A stretch of DNA of 8,250 bases from Candidatus Coatesiibacteriota bacterium (GTDB lineage Bacteria; RBG-13-66-14). The translations under genes and the position numbers were made by a program. The notes below the pieces were generated by a model. The model saw only the letters and a list, made by a program, of their open reading frames with translations. It ran no database searches and had not been told where the DNA came from. Shown here in pieces: positions 1 to 5,448 of this stretch (its first letter is position 1; the number at the start of each line of letters is the position of its first letter). The DNA lies in the NCBI GenBank assembly GCA_014728185.1, contig WJMB01000350.1, positions 1 through 8,250 of the forward strand, read 5' to 3'.

Positions 1-667
1 CCCCCTCCCCGCTGGAGTGGTCCAGCGGGTTACTCGGCCCGGGACCGGTTTTGCCGAGGGGTCGTGAGGCGGTTGTCACACTGACGGCCCGCGTCGCGTC
101 GTCAGCCGGCGCGGGAGTTCGGACCGCCCGCTGAGTCTTCTGTGGCCGCCGTGAGCCGGCAAGGGTAGGTGAAGGATGCTGCGGGAGCGTACAGCCTGCC
201 CGTACGGAGTGGAAATTATCATCCGCTGACAATAGACGTGTGAACTCGTAAATGACCTGTAACTGATTATGTGGACCAGGAGCGACGGCAATCAGGATGG
301 GGCTGGTGGACATTCCGCCCTTGCCATGGCCGGCCTTCGGCTTCAACTAGACATCGATTCTAAACAAGGTCCCTTCTGGTAATATAACGGGACCAAGACG
401 CGGCACAGGCAGGCGGTCAATTATGGGTTAGCGTAACCTCTCTTCAGCAGCCTGATTCGCACCGAACACGATTCTTGAAGTCTTCTATCGTTATTTAGTA
501 GCTGGCGGATCGCGGCCTTGGGAACCGGCTGCTTCGGAGCCTGGTCAATCACCTTGTGTCGAAGGACGTTAACCAACCTTCGGATCGGACGAAGCAGCGG
601 CAGCGGATCGACAGAACCGCAGATTGAAGCGGACCGGAACGCTGCAACGGGCGGTATAGGACGGCGT
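1..667. other. Gene-free left flank with several inverted repeats
   Basis: No gene can be named here. The first ~190 bases are GC-rich like the coding regions; the rest is noticeably AT-richer. On the + strand one frame is open from base 3 to a TGA at 132-134 (43 codons) and could be the tail of an upstream gene, but nothing in it is recognisable. Inverted repeats seen: a perfect 9-pair stem with a 4-base loop (8-16 with 21-29); a 6-pair stem 33-38 with 53-58; an interlocking set at 68-128, listed separately; 188-192 with 202-206; a perfect 6-pair stem 368-373 with 389-394; and 560-565 with 577-582. No FMN riboswitch signature is visible ahead of ribE, and I could not pick a convincing promoter for it. 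Confidence 0.6.
68..128 (+). other. Candidate pseudoknotted RNA or interlocked inverted repeats
   Basis: Three perfect 6-pair complementarities interlock. GGCGGT (68-73) can pair with ACCGCC (123-128) and encloses the rest. Inside, CTGACG (81-86) can pair with CGTCAG (100-105), and CCCGCG (88-93), which lies in that hairpin's loop, can pair with CGCGGG (110-115). The inner two together have the topology of an H-type pseudoknot, or they may be two mutually exclusive hairpins. Strand is assumed; the pairing works on either. GC-rich DNA gives chance stems of this length, and the same bases lie in an open + frame that might be coding, so this is only a candidate. Confidence 0.25.
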
Positions 668-1309
668 ATGTTCACCGGTATCATCAGCGAGGTCGGCGTC
701 GTGCGGCGGGTGGTGCCCGGCGGGACGTCCAGGCTGGAGATCGAGGCCCCCGAGACGGCCTCCCGCGCCGCCGTCGGCGACTCCATCGCGGTCAACGGCG
801 CCTGCCTGACCGTGGTCGGGCTCACCGGCGCGCCGCCGTGGAGCTTCGCGGCCCAGGCGATGGCCGAAACACTTGACCGGACCAACCTGGGAAAGGTGAC
901 GCCGGGAAGCCGGGTGAACCTGGAGCGGGCTCTGCGTCTGGGCGACGGTCTGGACGGCCACCTTGTGCAGGGGCACGTCGACGGCCGGGCGCGCCTGATC
1001 GAGCTGCGCCCCGCCGCGGGTTCTCACGTCCTGACGGCGGAGCTGCCCGACGACGGCCTGACACGCTTCCTGGCGCCCAAGGGCTCGGTGGCCCTGGACG
1101 GGGTCAGCCTGACACTGATCGAGGTGACGGGGCGGCGCTTCTGTGTGGGCCTGATTCCCCACACCGCCCGGACGACCACCCTGGGCGGATTGAAGCCGGG
1201 CTGGGAGCTCAACCTCGAGGTGGACCTGTTGGCCCGCTATCTCGACCGGCTGCTCGGCAAGCGCCCCGATGGACTGGACCGCGCCTTCCTCGCCGAGCAC
1301 GGCTTTTAG
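668..1309 (+). CDS. ribE: Riboflavin synthase, alpha chain
   Basis: Cytosolic enzyme that dismutates two 6,7-dimethyl-8-ribityllumazine molecules into riboflavin plus a pyrimidinedione, the last step of riboflavin synthesis. The 213-residue product has the normal family length and the two tandem lumazine-binding repeats: repeat one opens with MFTGIISEVG (1-10), then GDSIAVNGACLTVV (37-50) with the conserved Cys46, AETLDRTNLG (66-75) and GHLVQGHVDG (97-106); repeat two holds KGSVALDGVSLTL (138-150) and LIPHTARTTTLG (162-173). The usual GGH of the first repeat reads DGH here, a mild change. The ATG at 668 is chosen because the family always begins MFTGI and an AGGA ribosome site precedes it; the frame is open 150 bases further upstream, but that extension has no family resemblance. 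The gene stands alone, without ribD, ribBA or ribH beside it in the window. Confidence 0.96.
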   Translation: MFTGIISEVGVVRRVVPGGTSRLEIEAPETASRAAVGDSIAVNGACLTVVGLTGAPPWSFAAQAMAETLDRTNLGKVTPGSRVNLERALRLGDGLDGHLVQGHVDGRARLIELRPAAGSHVLTAELPDDGLTRFLAPKGSVALDGVSLTLIEVTGRRFCVGLIPHTARTTTLGGLKPGWELNLEVDLLARYLDRLLGKRPDGLDRAFLAEHGF

Positions 1310-1692
1310 TAGCCGTATCTCCGCCTTTTCCGAGGTCGCGCGTCATCCTCGCCCCGCGAATAAGACGGTCTCGCCGCACTGGACCTTCCAGTCAAGTCGC
1401 CAAAAAGAGGTGAGTGACAATCAGTCACCCTGTTATCTGGCGAGTTACACGTGGAAGCGATTGCAGTATGGCTGCCGTGGACCAACGAGACTACCTCGAC
1501 CAGTCCTCTGCGGTCGAGTTTATGCCGGACCTTTTGCTTCAGCAGGATGAACGCCGGGAAAGCGCCATAAAGTGTGCCGTCGATCGGCTGAGCAACCGGC
1601 AACGGCGATAAAGCTAGACATCTCGGCGTTGAGCCTTGTCTTCTGGAACTCGCTCCACTTTCACAGCGGATTCCCATCAGGGGATGCTCCAA
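1310..1692. other. Gene-poor gap between ribE and the lipoprotein gene
   Basis: A 383-base stretch, AT-richer than the genes around it. It has a small hairpin at 1378-1392 (ACTGGA, three-base loop, TCCAGT) without a following T run, so it is not a clear terminator for ribE. Another small repeat lies at 1409-1429, where two alternative five-pair stems overlap. A + strand frame at 1468-1611 (ATG to TAA, 47 codons) is open but has no good ribosome site and weaker third-position GC than true genes here; it is discussed as a finding rather than called as a gene. I see no clear promoter for the downstream lipoprotein gene. Confidence 0.6.
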
Positions 1693-2094
1693 ATGCATAA
1701 CAACAATCCCTGGTTAGTGCTGACAGCCTGCCTGGTGCTGACCGCGGCCTGCGATAACGACAGGACCGACGCATCAACCGACGGCTCGGTCGAGGGCTCC
1801 GTCGACGGCCCGGCCGATACCGGAGAGGTGGTCGACGATGTAGCCGAGGACCTCGCTGGTTTGGTCGAGGGGCTGCCGCCCGGCGTTGCCGTCCTCGCGG
1901 AGCTCCAGGGCCTGCTGGAGGAGCAGAGCCGGGTGTTGGCCGAGACCGCCGCCGCCGTCGCCGCCGGGGAGCTGTCTCCCGAGGAAGCCGATGCAGTCTA
2001 TGCGGATTGGCTCGCCGAGGCCGCCGAGAAGCGGGGGGTCACCGAGGTCGAACTGGAACGGCTGCTTCTGGAGCGGTGCGGCTCGCGCCGCTGA
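1693..2094 (+). CDS. Small acidic lipoprotein of unknown function
   Basis: A 133-residue predicted lipoprotein I cannot assign to a family. The N-terminus has a short hydrophobic signal (about residues 7-19) ending in the lipobox VLTAAC, so Cys20 would be the lipidated residue. Asp21 follows; in E. coli, Asp at this +2 position holds lipoproteins in the inner membrane, though that rule does not hold in all bacteria. Residues 21-50 are a low-complexity, Asp/Gly/Ser-rich linker with a repeated GSV unit. Residues 50-128 are predicted helical and rich in Glu, Ala and Leu. One more Cys sits at 129. The ATG at 1693 is chosen over the ATG at 1684 and the in-frame TTG at 1636 because AGGGG (1679-1683) sits nine bases ahead of it and it gives a clean signal peptide. 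It converges with the BamD-like gene. Confidence 0.75.
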   Translation: MHNNNPWLVLTACLVLTAACDNDRTDASTDGSVEGSVDGPADTGEVVDDVAEDLAGLVEGLPPGVAVLAELQGLLEEQSRVLAETAAAVAAGELSPEEADAVYADWLAEAAEKRGVTEVELERLLLERCGSRR

Positions 2095-2152
2095 GGATGG
2101 AAGGCTCGAAGGGCGACGCCCCGCTCCACATCAATAGCTTCTTGCAGATGAC

Positions 2153-2182
2153 ACAAGACCGGCCCCGCGGGGCCGGTCTTGT
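2153..2182. terminator. Perfect 30-base palindrome between convergent genes
   Basis: ACAAGACCGGCCCCG (2153-2167) is followed immediately by its exact reverse complement (2168-2182). In RNA this folds as a stem of about 13 pairs with a four-base CGCG loop, very GC-rich near the loop and A/T-richer at the base, with the same shape on both strands. It lies between the stop of the + strand lipoprotein gene (2094) and the stop of the minus-strand BamD-like gene (2206), the expected place for a bidirectional terminator. Neither side has a strong run of T after the stem (TCTTGTAATC on the + strand), so termination may be partly dependent on other factors. Confidence 0.75.
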
Positions 2183-2205
2183 AATCAGCGATGCTGGAAG
2201 AGGGC

Positions 2206-3024
2206 TCAGGACTCGCCTGCTTCCGTCGTCCCGGCTTCACGGTCCGGTGCGTAGCCCAGGGCTCCGAGGCTGGAGCGGGCGTCGGCGGCGTAGGGGTGCT
2301 CCGGGTACTCGTCGATGACGCGCTGAAAGTCGGCCCGGGCGGCCTCGATCTCGCCCAGCTCGCGCAGGGCCTCGCCGCGTCGCCAGAGCGCCGTGGCGGC
2401 GTAGTTGCTGTCCGGGTGCTCGCCGATGAGCTTGTCCGCGTAGAGGATCACCGACTTGGGGTGGTCCATCCGCCGGTAGATGTAGATGATGTTGTCCAGC
2501 TTGCGGGCCTGGATCTCCCGGGTTTCGGCGATGGCGTCCTCGACGTCGGGGATCAGCTCTGAGCCCGGGTAAAGCTTGATGGTGCGGCGGAACTCGCCCA
2601 GGGCCTGATCGAGCATCGAGGTGTCGCGCTGGAAACCCGGAGAGCGTTCGAGGTAGCAACGGCCGATGTAGTAACGGGCGTCGTCGGTGTAGGGCGAGTT
2701 GGGGAATCCCGTGGCCAGATCTTCGAGGATGGCCTGGGCGTCCAGGTACATCTCGTCCATGTAGTAGCTCATCCCCAGGTAGAACTGGGAGTCGTCGACG
2801 TAGGTCAGGTTCTCCGGGTAGACCGTGGCGTTCTCGAAACATATCGCGGCGGTCTCGTAGTCGCCCTCGTCGTAGTAGCGGCCGCCCATCTCGAACCATT
2901 CCTTGGCACTGAGACTGAACAGGTCGGGCAGCTCTACGCCGCAGCCGACGAGGAGGAGGGCGGCCAGGGAGAGAAGCGAGACGACGCTCGCGGTGCGCCG
3001 GGGCTGGCGGTTGGTTTGGCTCAT
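2206..3024 (-). CDS. bamD: Outer-membrane assembly lipoprotein, BamD family
   Basis: BamD is a periplasm-facing outer-membrane lipoprotein of the BAM complex, which inserts beta-barrel proteins. The product from the chosen start is 272 residues, slightly longer than E. coli BamD (~245). Arg-rich N-terminus, hydrophobic signal (about 12-27) and lipobox LLVGC with Cys28 lipidated and Gly at +2, compatible with outer-membrane sorting. TPR-like helical repeats follow at about 42-75, 77-110, 113-155, 170-205 and 211-245. Family hallmarks are the FPNSPYTDDARYYIG stretch (107-121), the FQRDTSMLDQALGEF stretch (131-145), LYPGSELIPD (151-160), and EHPDSNYAATAL (202-213). The ATG at 3022-3024 is preferred because it places the signal peptide correctly; an in-frame GTG at 3075 would add 17 hydrophilic residues in front. 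The ribosome site is weak. It lies 191 bases downstream of a TPR gene on the same strand and ends facing the palindrome at 2153-2182. Confidence 0.85.
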   Translation of the reverse strand: MSQTNRQPRRTASVVSLLSLAALLLVGCGVELPDLFSLSAKEWFEMGGRYYDEGDYETAAICFENATVYPENLTYVDDSQFYLGMSYYMDEMYLDAQAILEDLATGFPNSPYTDDARYYIGRCYLERSPGFQRDTSMLDQALGEFRRTIKLYPGSELIPDVEDAIAETREIQARKLDNIIYIYRRMDHPKSVILYADKLIGEHPDSNYAATALWRRGEALRELGEIEAARADFQRVIDEYPEHPYAADARSSLGALGYAPDREAGTTEAGES

Positions 3025-3215
3025 CGGGTTCTCGGGGGCTCCCGTTGTTATCGGGTGGGGTTGGTCCTCAAGCACTACCCGCTCTTACGAGCGGTTCGGG
3101 AAGCGACTTTATAGGTGAAAGCTGCGTTGGGCGGGCTCTGCTGGTGGAAGAATCGGACCTTCCACGCTGAGATTAGGAAAAGCCGGTGTAGGCCGTTGTG
3201 CGATCGGGACACTGG
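3025..3215. other. Leader region between the TPR and BamD-like genes
   Basis: A 191-base gap ahead of the minus-strand BamD-like gene. It contains a perfect 6-pair hairpin with a four-base loop (CCGCTC 3079-3084, GAGCGG 3089-3094) that would lie in the BamD leader or just before it, and a second inverted repeat of 7 pairs (GTGGAAG 3144-3150, CTTCCAC 3159-3165). Neither is followed by a T run on the minus strand, so neither is a clear terminator of the TPR gene. A TATAAA-like sequence on the minus strand lies at about 3108-3113, but I find no matching -35 box, so I do not call a promoter. Whether the two genes share a transcript is undecided. Confidence 0.45.
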
Positions 3216-3953
3216 TTAGGCCTCATTCTGATCCCCCACTTCTTCCTTGCTCTTGCGTTCGATGTAGGCCAGGTAGAGATCGACGGTGCGGCCGGTGGAT
3301 TCATCGAGGAGCTTGGCGCTGCGCAGGTGCTCCTTGGCGTTTTCCAGGTCCCCGGCGCCGAAGTAGACGATGCCCAGCTCGAGGTGGCCCTTGCCGTACT
3401 TGGGGTTGATCTCGAGGGCCTTCTGCAGGGTCTCGCCGGCTTCGTCTATCCGGCCGAAGCGGCGCAACAGCTTGCCGCGGAAAACGTGGATGTCCGGGTA
3501 CTGGGGGGCGAGTTCGAGGGCGGCGTCGATGAGCCGCTCGGACTCCTTGAGCCGTCCGGCCTGGAACTCGAGCTGGGAGAGATCGAGGTAGGCGTTGGCC
3601 AGTCGCGAGGCCAGGGCCGGTTGGAGGTTGTGCCCGCCTTCCTCCCCGACGGAGCCGTAGAGCCGGTGCATCTCGGTCTCGACATTGTCGTAACGGCCGA
3701 GGTCGCTCAGCGTGATCATCAGGTTCAGCCGGGCCTCTTCGTAGTCCGGGTTGAGGTCCAGGGCCTTGCGGTAATAGGTCGCCGCGCTCTCGTACTCTCC
3801 GCGCAGGGAGTGGCACATGCCGATGAGGTTGAAGACGTCGGCGTAGGTCTTACCCTCACCCACGGCCATGCGCAGTTCGTTGAGCGCCTCGACGTACTGT
3901 CCCCGCTCGATGAGCCGGCGCGCCGCGCCGATGCGATCGCTGGTTTCTTCCAC
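3216..3953 (-). CDS. Tetratricopeptide-repeat protein
   Basis: A 245-residue soluble protein made of TPR units, a helix-turn-helix scaffold that binds other proteins; the partner and pathway cannot be read from the sequence. Repeats are visible at about 4-33, 37-70 (DVFNLIGMCHSLRGEYESAA, ending ALDLNPD), 73-100, 115-150 (ending ALELAPQYPD), 153-184 (ending ALEINPKYG) and 187-218. There is no signal peptide or membrane segment, so a cytoplasmic location is likely. The start is a GTG at 3951-3953, preceded nine bases upstream by an AGGGGGA ribosome site; this is stronger than the alternatives. A near-consensus promoter lies just upstream. The C-terminus is charged (ERKSKEEVGDQNEA). The BamD-like gene follows on the same strand, which makes a role near the envelope possible but unproven. 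Confidence 0.88.
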   Translation of the reverse strand: MEETSDRIGAARRLIERGQYVEALNELRMAVGEGKTYADVFNLIGMCHSLRGEYESAATYYRKALDLNPDYEEARLNLMITLSDLGRYDNVETEMHRLYGSVGEEGGHNLQPALASRLANAYLDLSQLEFQAGRLKESERLIDAALELAPQYPDIHVFRGKLLRRFGRIDEAGETLQKALEINPKYGKGHLELGIVYFGAGDLENAKEHLRSAKLLDESTGRTVDLYLAYIERKSKEEVGDQNEA

Positions 3954-3993
3954 GTTGATCTGTCCCCCTTGTGATTGGTTACCGACGCCTGCG

Positions 3994-4023
3994 AGTATAG
4001 CCCCTCGGTCCGGAGTCAGTCAA
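3994..4023 (-). promoter_or_regulatory. Near-consensus sigma-70 promoter for the TPR gene
   Basis: On the minus strand, TTGACT (4018-4023) matches five of six bases of the -35 consensus and TATACT (3994-3999) matches five of six of the -10 consensus, with an 18-base spacer. Transcription would start near 3987 and give a leader of about 35 bases before the GTG at 3953. The -35 box overlaps the last codons and stop of the upstream membrane protein gene, so the TPR gene can be transcribed independently of it. Confidence 0.65.
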
Positions 4024-4465
4024 CAGCGCCGTGGGGTGGGCGGGGTCCGAAGGCGGGTTTGAAGGGGATGTACATCGCGTAGGAGAGCAGGATCGCGGCC
4101 ATGGCCGCCCCGGCCCAGGTCCAGTCCGTCACCCGGGCCAGCGAGTTGTACACCAGGGCGAAGCCCGAGAAGGCGACCGCGTAGACTCCGGCGGCGAACA
4201 TCACCCAGCGCGCCCAACGCTTGATCAGCAGCAAGCCCGCACCGCCCGCCGCCAGCAGGCCGGAGAACACTCCGAAGATGACCGGGTTCCAAACCCCCAG
4301 CTCGAAGGGCTGTCGGCGGAACCAGGCCAGAATGGGGCAGCAGGTCAGCCCCAGCGCGCCGACGACGGCTCCGGCCATGGCCAGAGCGCCCAGCAGGCGC
4401 AGGATCACGCGGGCCATCGCCCAGGGATAGGGCGGGCGCTCCTCGGGACGGATGATGTTGGGCAT
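4016..4465 (-). CDS. Small four-helix integral membrane protein, unknown function
   Basis: A 149-residue hypothetical membrane protein I do not recognise. Four hydrophobic segments can be seen at about residues 20-43, 60-82, 85-107 and 115-134, with short loops; IKRWARW (81-87) between the second and third suggests a cytoplasmic loop. A Cys pair (CC at 42-43) lies at the end of helix one. The N-terminus (PEERPPYP) and C-terminus (FKPAFGPRPPHG) are Pro-rich tails. The first ATG is used; it lacks a clear ribosome site, and the ATG for Met17 (position 4417) is an alternative that would start just before helix one. High third-position GC supports it as a genuine gene. It sits between a long gene-free gap and the promoter of the TPR gene. 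Confidence 0.7.
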   Translation of the reverse strand: MPNIIRPEERPPYPWAMARVILRLLGALAMAGAVVGALGLTCCPILAWFRRQPFELGVWNPVIFGVFSGLLAAGGAGLLLIKRWARWVMFAAGVYAVAFSGFALVYNSLARVTDWTWAGAAMAAILLSYAMYIPFKPAFGPRPPHGAVD

Positions 4466-4596
4466 GGCGGTGTCTAGTTAACGCTGCGACGGCGTCGGGG
4501 GTTCCCGTTGGTACCGGTGGACAAAGCGCTTATCGTGTTACACCGGATTTGTGAAATCCCGCAATTCGAGACAGGAGCATCCCGCGCGATTGTGTT

Positions 4597-4635
4597 GATA
4601 CCGACGGCTCAAATGGCTCGGTATCCTTTTCTTCT
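4597..4635 (+). terminator. Possible rho-independent terminator without an obvious gene
   Basis: GATACCGA (4597-4604) and its exact complement TCGGTATC (4618-4625) form an 8-pair stem with a 13-base loop, followed by the T-rich CCTTTTCTTCT. This is terminator-like on the + strand, but no + strand gene lies upstream, and on the minus strand no T run follows. It may terminate an unrecognised short transcript or be coincidental. A second, bulged complement (CGTCGGGTATC, 4709-4719) could compete for the same left arm. Confidence 0.3.
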
Positions 4636-5018
4636 CACCAGCGGGCGGCAATTCAACCGCATGTTTACAAAGGACTCCGTGGTAATTCTCCGCCGTCGGA
4701 GTCATGGGCGTCGGGTATCGGTTCAATCAGGCTAGGGATGATTACTCGGGAATGGACAGGCTTGCTCCGCCAACAGTTCGTCCATTGAGTCTGGGATTAT
4801 CAATTGTTGTTTGACCGGAACCTCCAGCTATTTGCTTGCCACTCACCGCGTTATGGCTCATACCGCAGCAATTGTCATCGGTATCTTGGAAGGCATCATG
4901 GAGCGTGTTCGGGCCGAATAAGGTTGATTGGGCGCGGCTCGCCGGGGCGTTATTCACTTCTCGGAAGTGCGCCGTTATTTATCAAGCATTCTATTAGCAT
5001 AGCCTTATTACCCTTGAG

Positions 5019-5054
5019 ATTATCACACGTGCCCGAACAGGCAGGTGTGATAAT
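5019..5054. repeat. Large imperfect palindrome (14 of 15 pairs)
   Basis: ATTATCACAC (5019-5028) is complementary to GTGTGATAAT (5045-5054); after one G-G mismatch (5029/5044) four more pairs, TGCC with GGCA (5030-5033, 5040-5043), continue the stem to a six-base loop CGAACA. The stem is far longer than chance would give in this gap. No T run follows directly on either strand, so it is not a standard intrinsic terminator, although TCTGTATCGTTTTG lies downstream on the + strand. It could be a protein-binding palindrome, an RNA-stabilising hairpin, or an interspersed repeat unit. Confidence 0.7.
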
Positions 5055-5448
5055 TCTGTATCGTTTTGTGGCAATCAACCTCGCCTTGTGCTTTTGTTGT
5101 GTAAGTCGGAGGCTGTTGGTCCCGCCCAAGGCGTTTGGAAGCTGATAGTAACGGTATGTGATACGCTGTCAACAGGCTATTGCTTTGTTTAGAAGCTGTA
5201 TCAGTTAGCCGGCCCGATGAGTTGACGCCGTGCGTCGACCAGGTTTTCATAGCTCCATTCCCAGATGAAGCTATCCAGGTTACCGATGCTGGTCCAGTTT
5301 GCCGTGATGGTTCCTGAAACAACAAATGACGACCTGCTGGTGGTAAACACCTGTCCGAATACGAGCGGTGTTCATTATGTTTATGAAAAGGGTTTGGGGT
5401 CGGCGGGTTTGATGATTATTGCGCCTTGGAGGACGACCGGCTGGGCAA

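Larger units (their letters stand above)
4466..5448. other. Long AT-richer gap (983 bases) with multiple inverted repeats
   Basis: No convincing gene. Base composition falls well below that of the flanking genes. Frames open here (for example + 4508-4735, + 4804-5145, minus 4742-4957) lack ribosome sites and family resemblance. A minus frame at 5201-5350 is the most protein-like and is treated as a finding. Inverted repeats: 4597-4604 with 4618-4625 (8 pairs, followed by CTTTTCTTCT); 4673-4679 with 4697-4703; 4751-4757 with 4780-4786; 4955-4960 with 4964-4969 (three-base loop), flanked by direct repeats CGTTATT at 4948 and 4973; the large hairpin 5019-5054; 5221-5228 with 5232-5239 (one G-U pair). 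A near-repeat GTTTRGAAGCTG occurs at 5133 and 5187. The shorter stems are within what chance could give over this length. Confidence 0.6.

Noticed and set aside
58..130. ZTP (pfl) riboswitch, suggested by GGGGTCGTGAGGCGG followed later by CCGCC
   Set aside because: The 5' half looks similar, but the required GGGGAGCGACC segment and the CCGCCUGGGC tail are not present, the helices conflict, and the downstream gene is not in purine or folate metabolism.
518..667. In-frame upstream extension of ribE
   Set aside because: The family starts at MFTGI, a ribosome site precedes the ATG at 668, and the extension lacks any resemblance.
569..1300. Long minus-strand open frame opposite ribE
   Set aside because: It mirrors a certain ribE gene in high-GC DNA, where antisense frames stay open by composition. 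Its Gln/Arg/Gly-rich translation has no family features.
1294..1309. Short stem GCCG-AGCA-CGGC followed by TTTT at the end of ribE
   Set aside because: Only four pairs, and it lies wholly in the last ribE codons; too weak to call a terminator.
3025..3075. Alternative GTG start for the BamD-like gene
   Set aside because: It would put 17 hydrophilic residues before the signal peptide and spoil lipoprotein export.
3198..3974. 258-codon + strand frame opposite the TPR gene
   Set aside because: Antisense shadow: the Val/Leu/Glu pattern reflects the complement of TPR codons, and the TPR gene has clear repeats, a ribosome site and a promoter.
4508..4735. + strand frame starting VPVDKALIVLHRI, faintly like an IclR-type N-terminus
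   Set aside because: Resemblance covers fewer than 20 residues, the start is TTG without a ribosome site, and the rest is not helix-turn-helix-like.
4804..5145. 113-codon + strand frame in the gap
   Set aside because: No ribosome site, Cys/His/Arg-rich random-looking translation, and it runs through the large hairpin at 5019-5054.
4466..5448. Replication origin near mnmG (gidA), which often neighbours oriC
   Set aside because: The best DnaA-box-like sites (TTATTCACT at 4950, TTATCCGCT near 8121) each have mismatches and there is no cluster; no dnaA, dnaN or parAB is present and genes on both sides run in the same direction.
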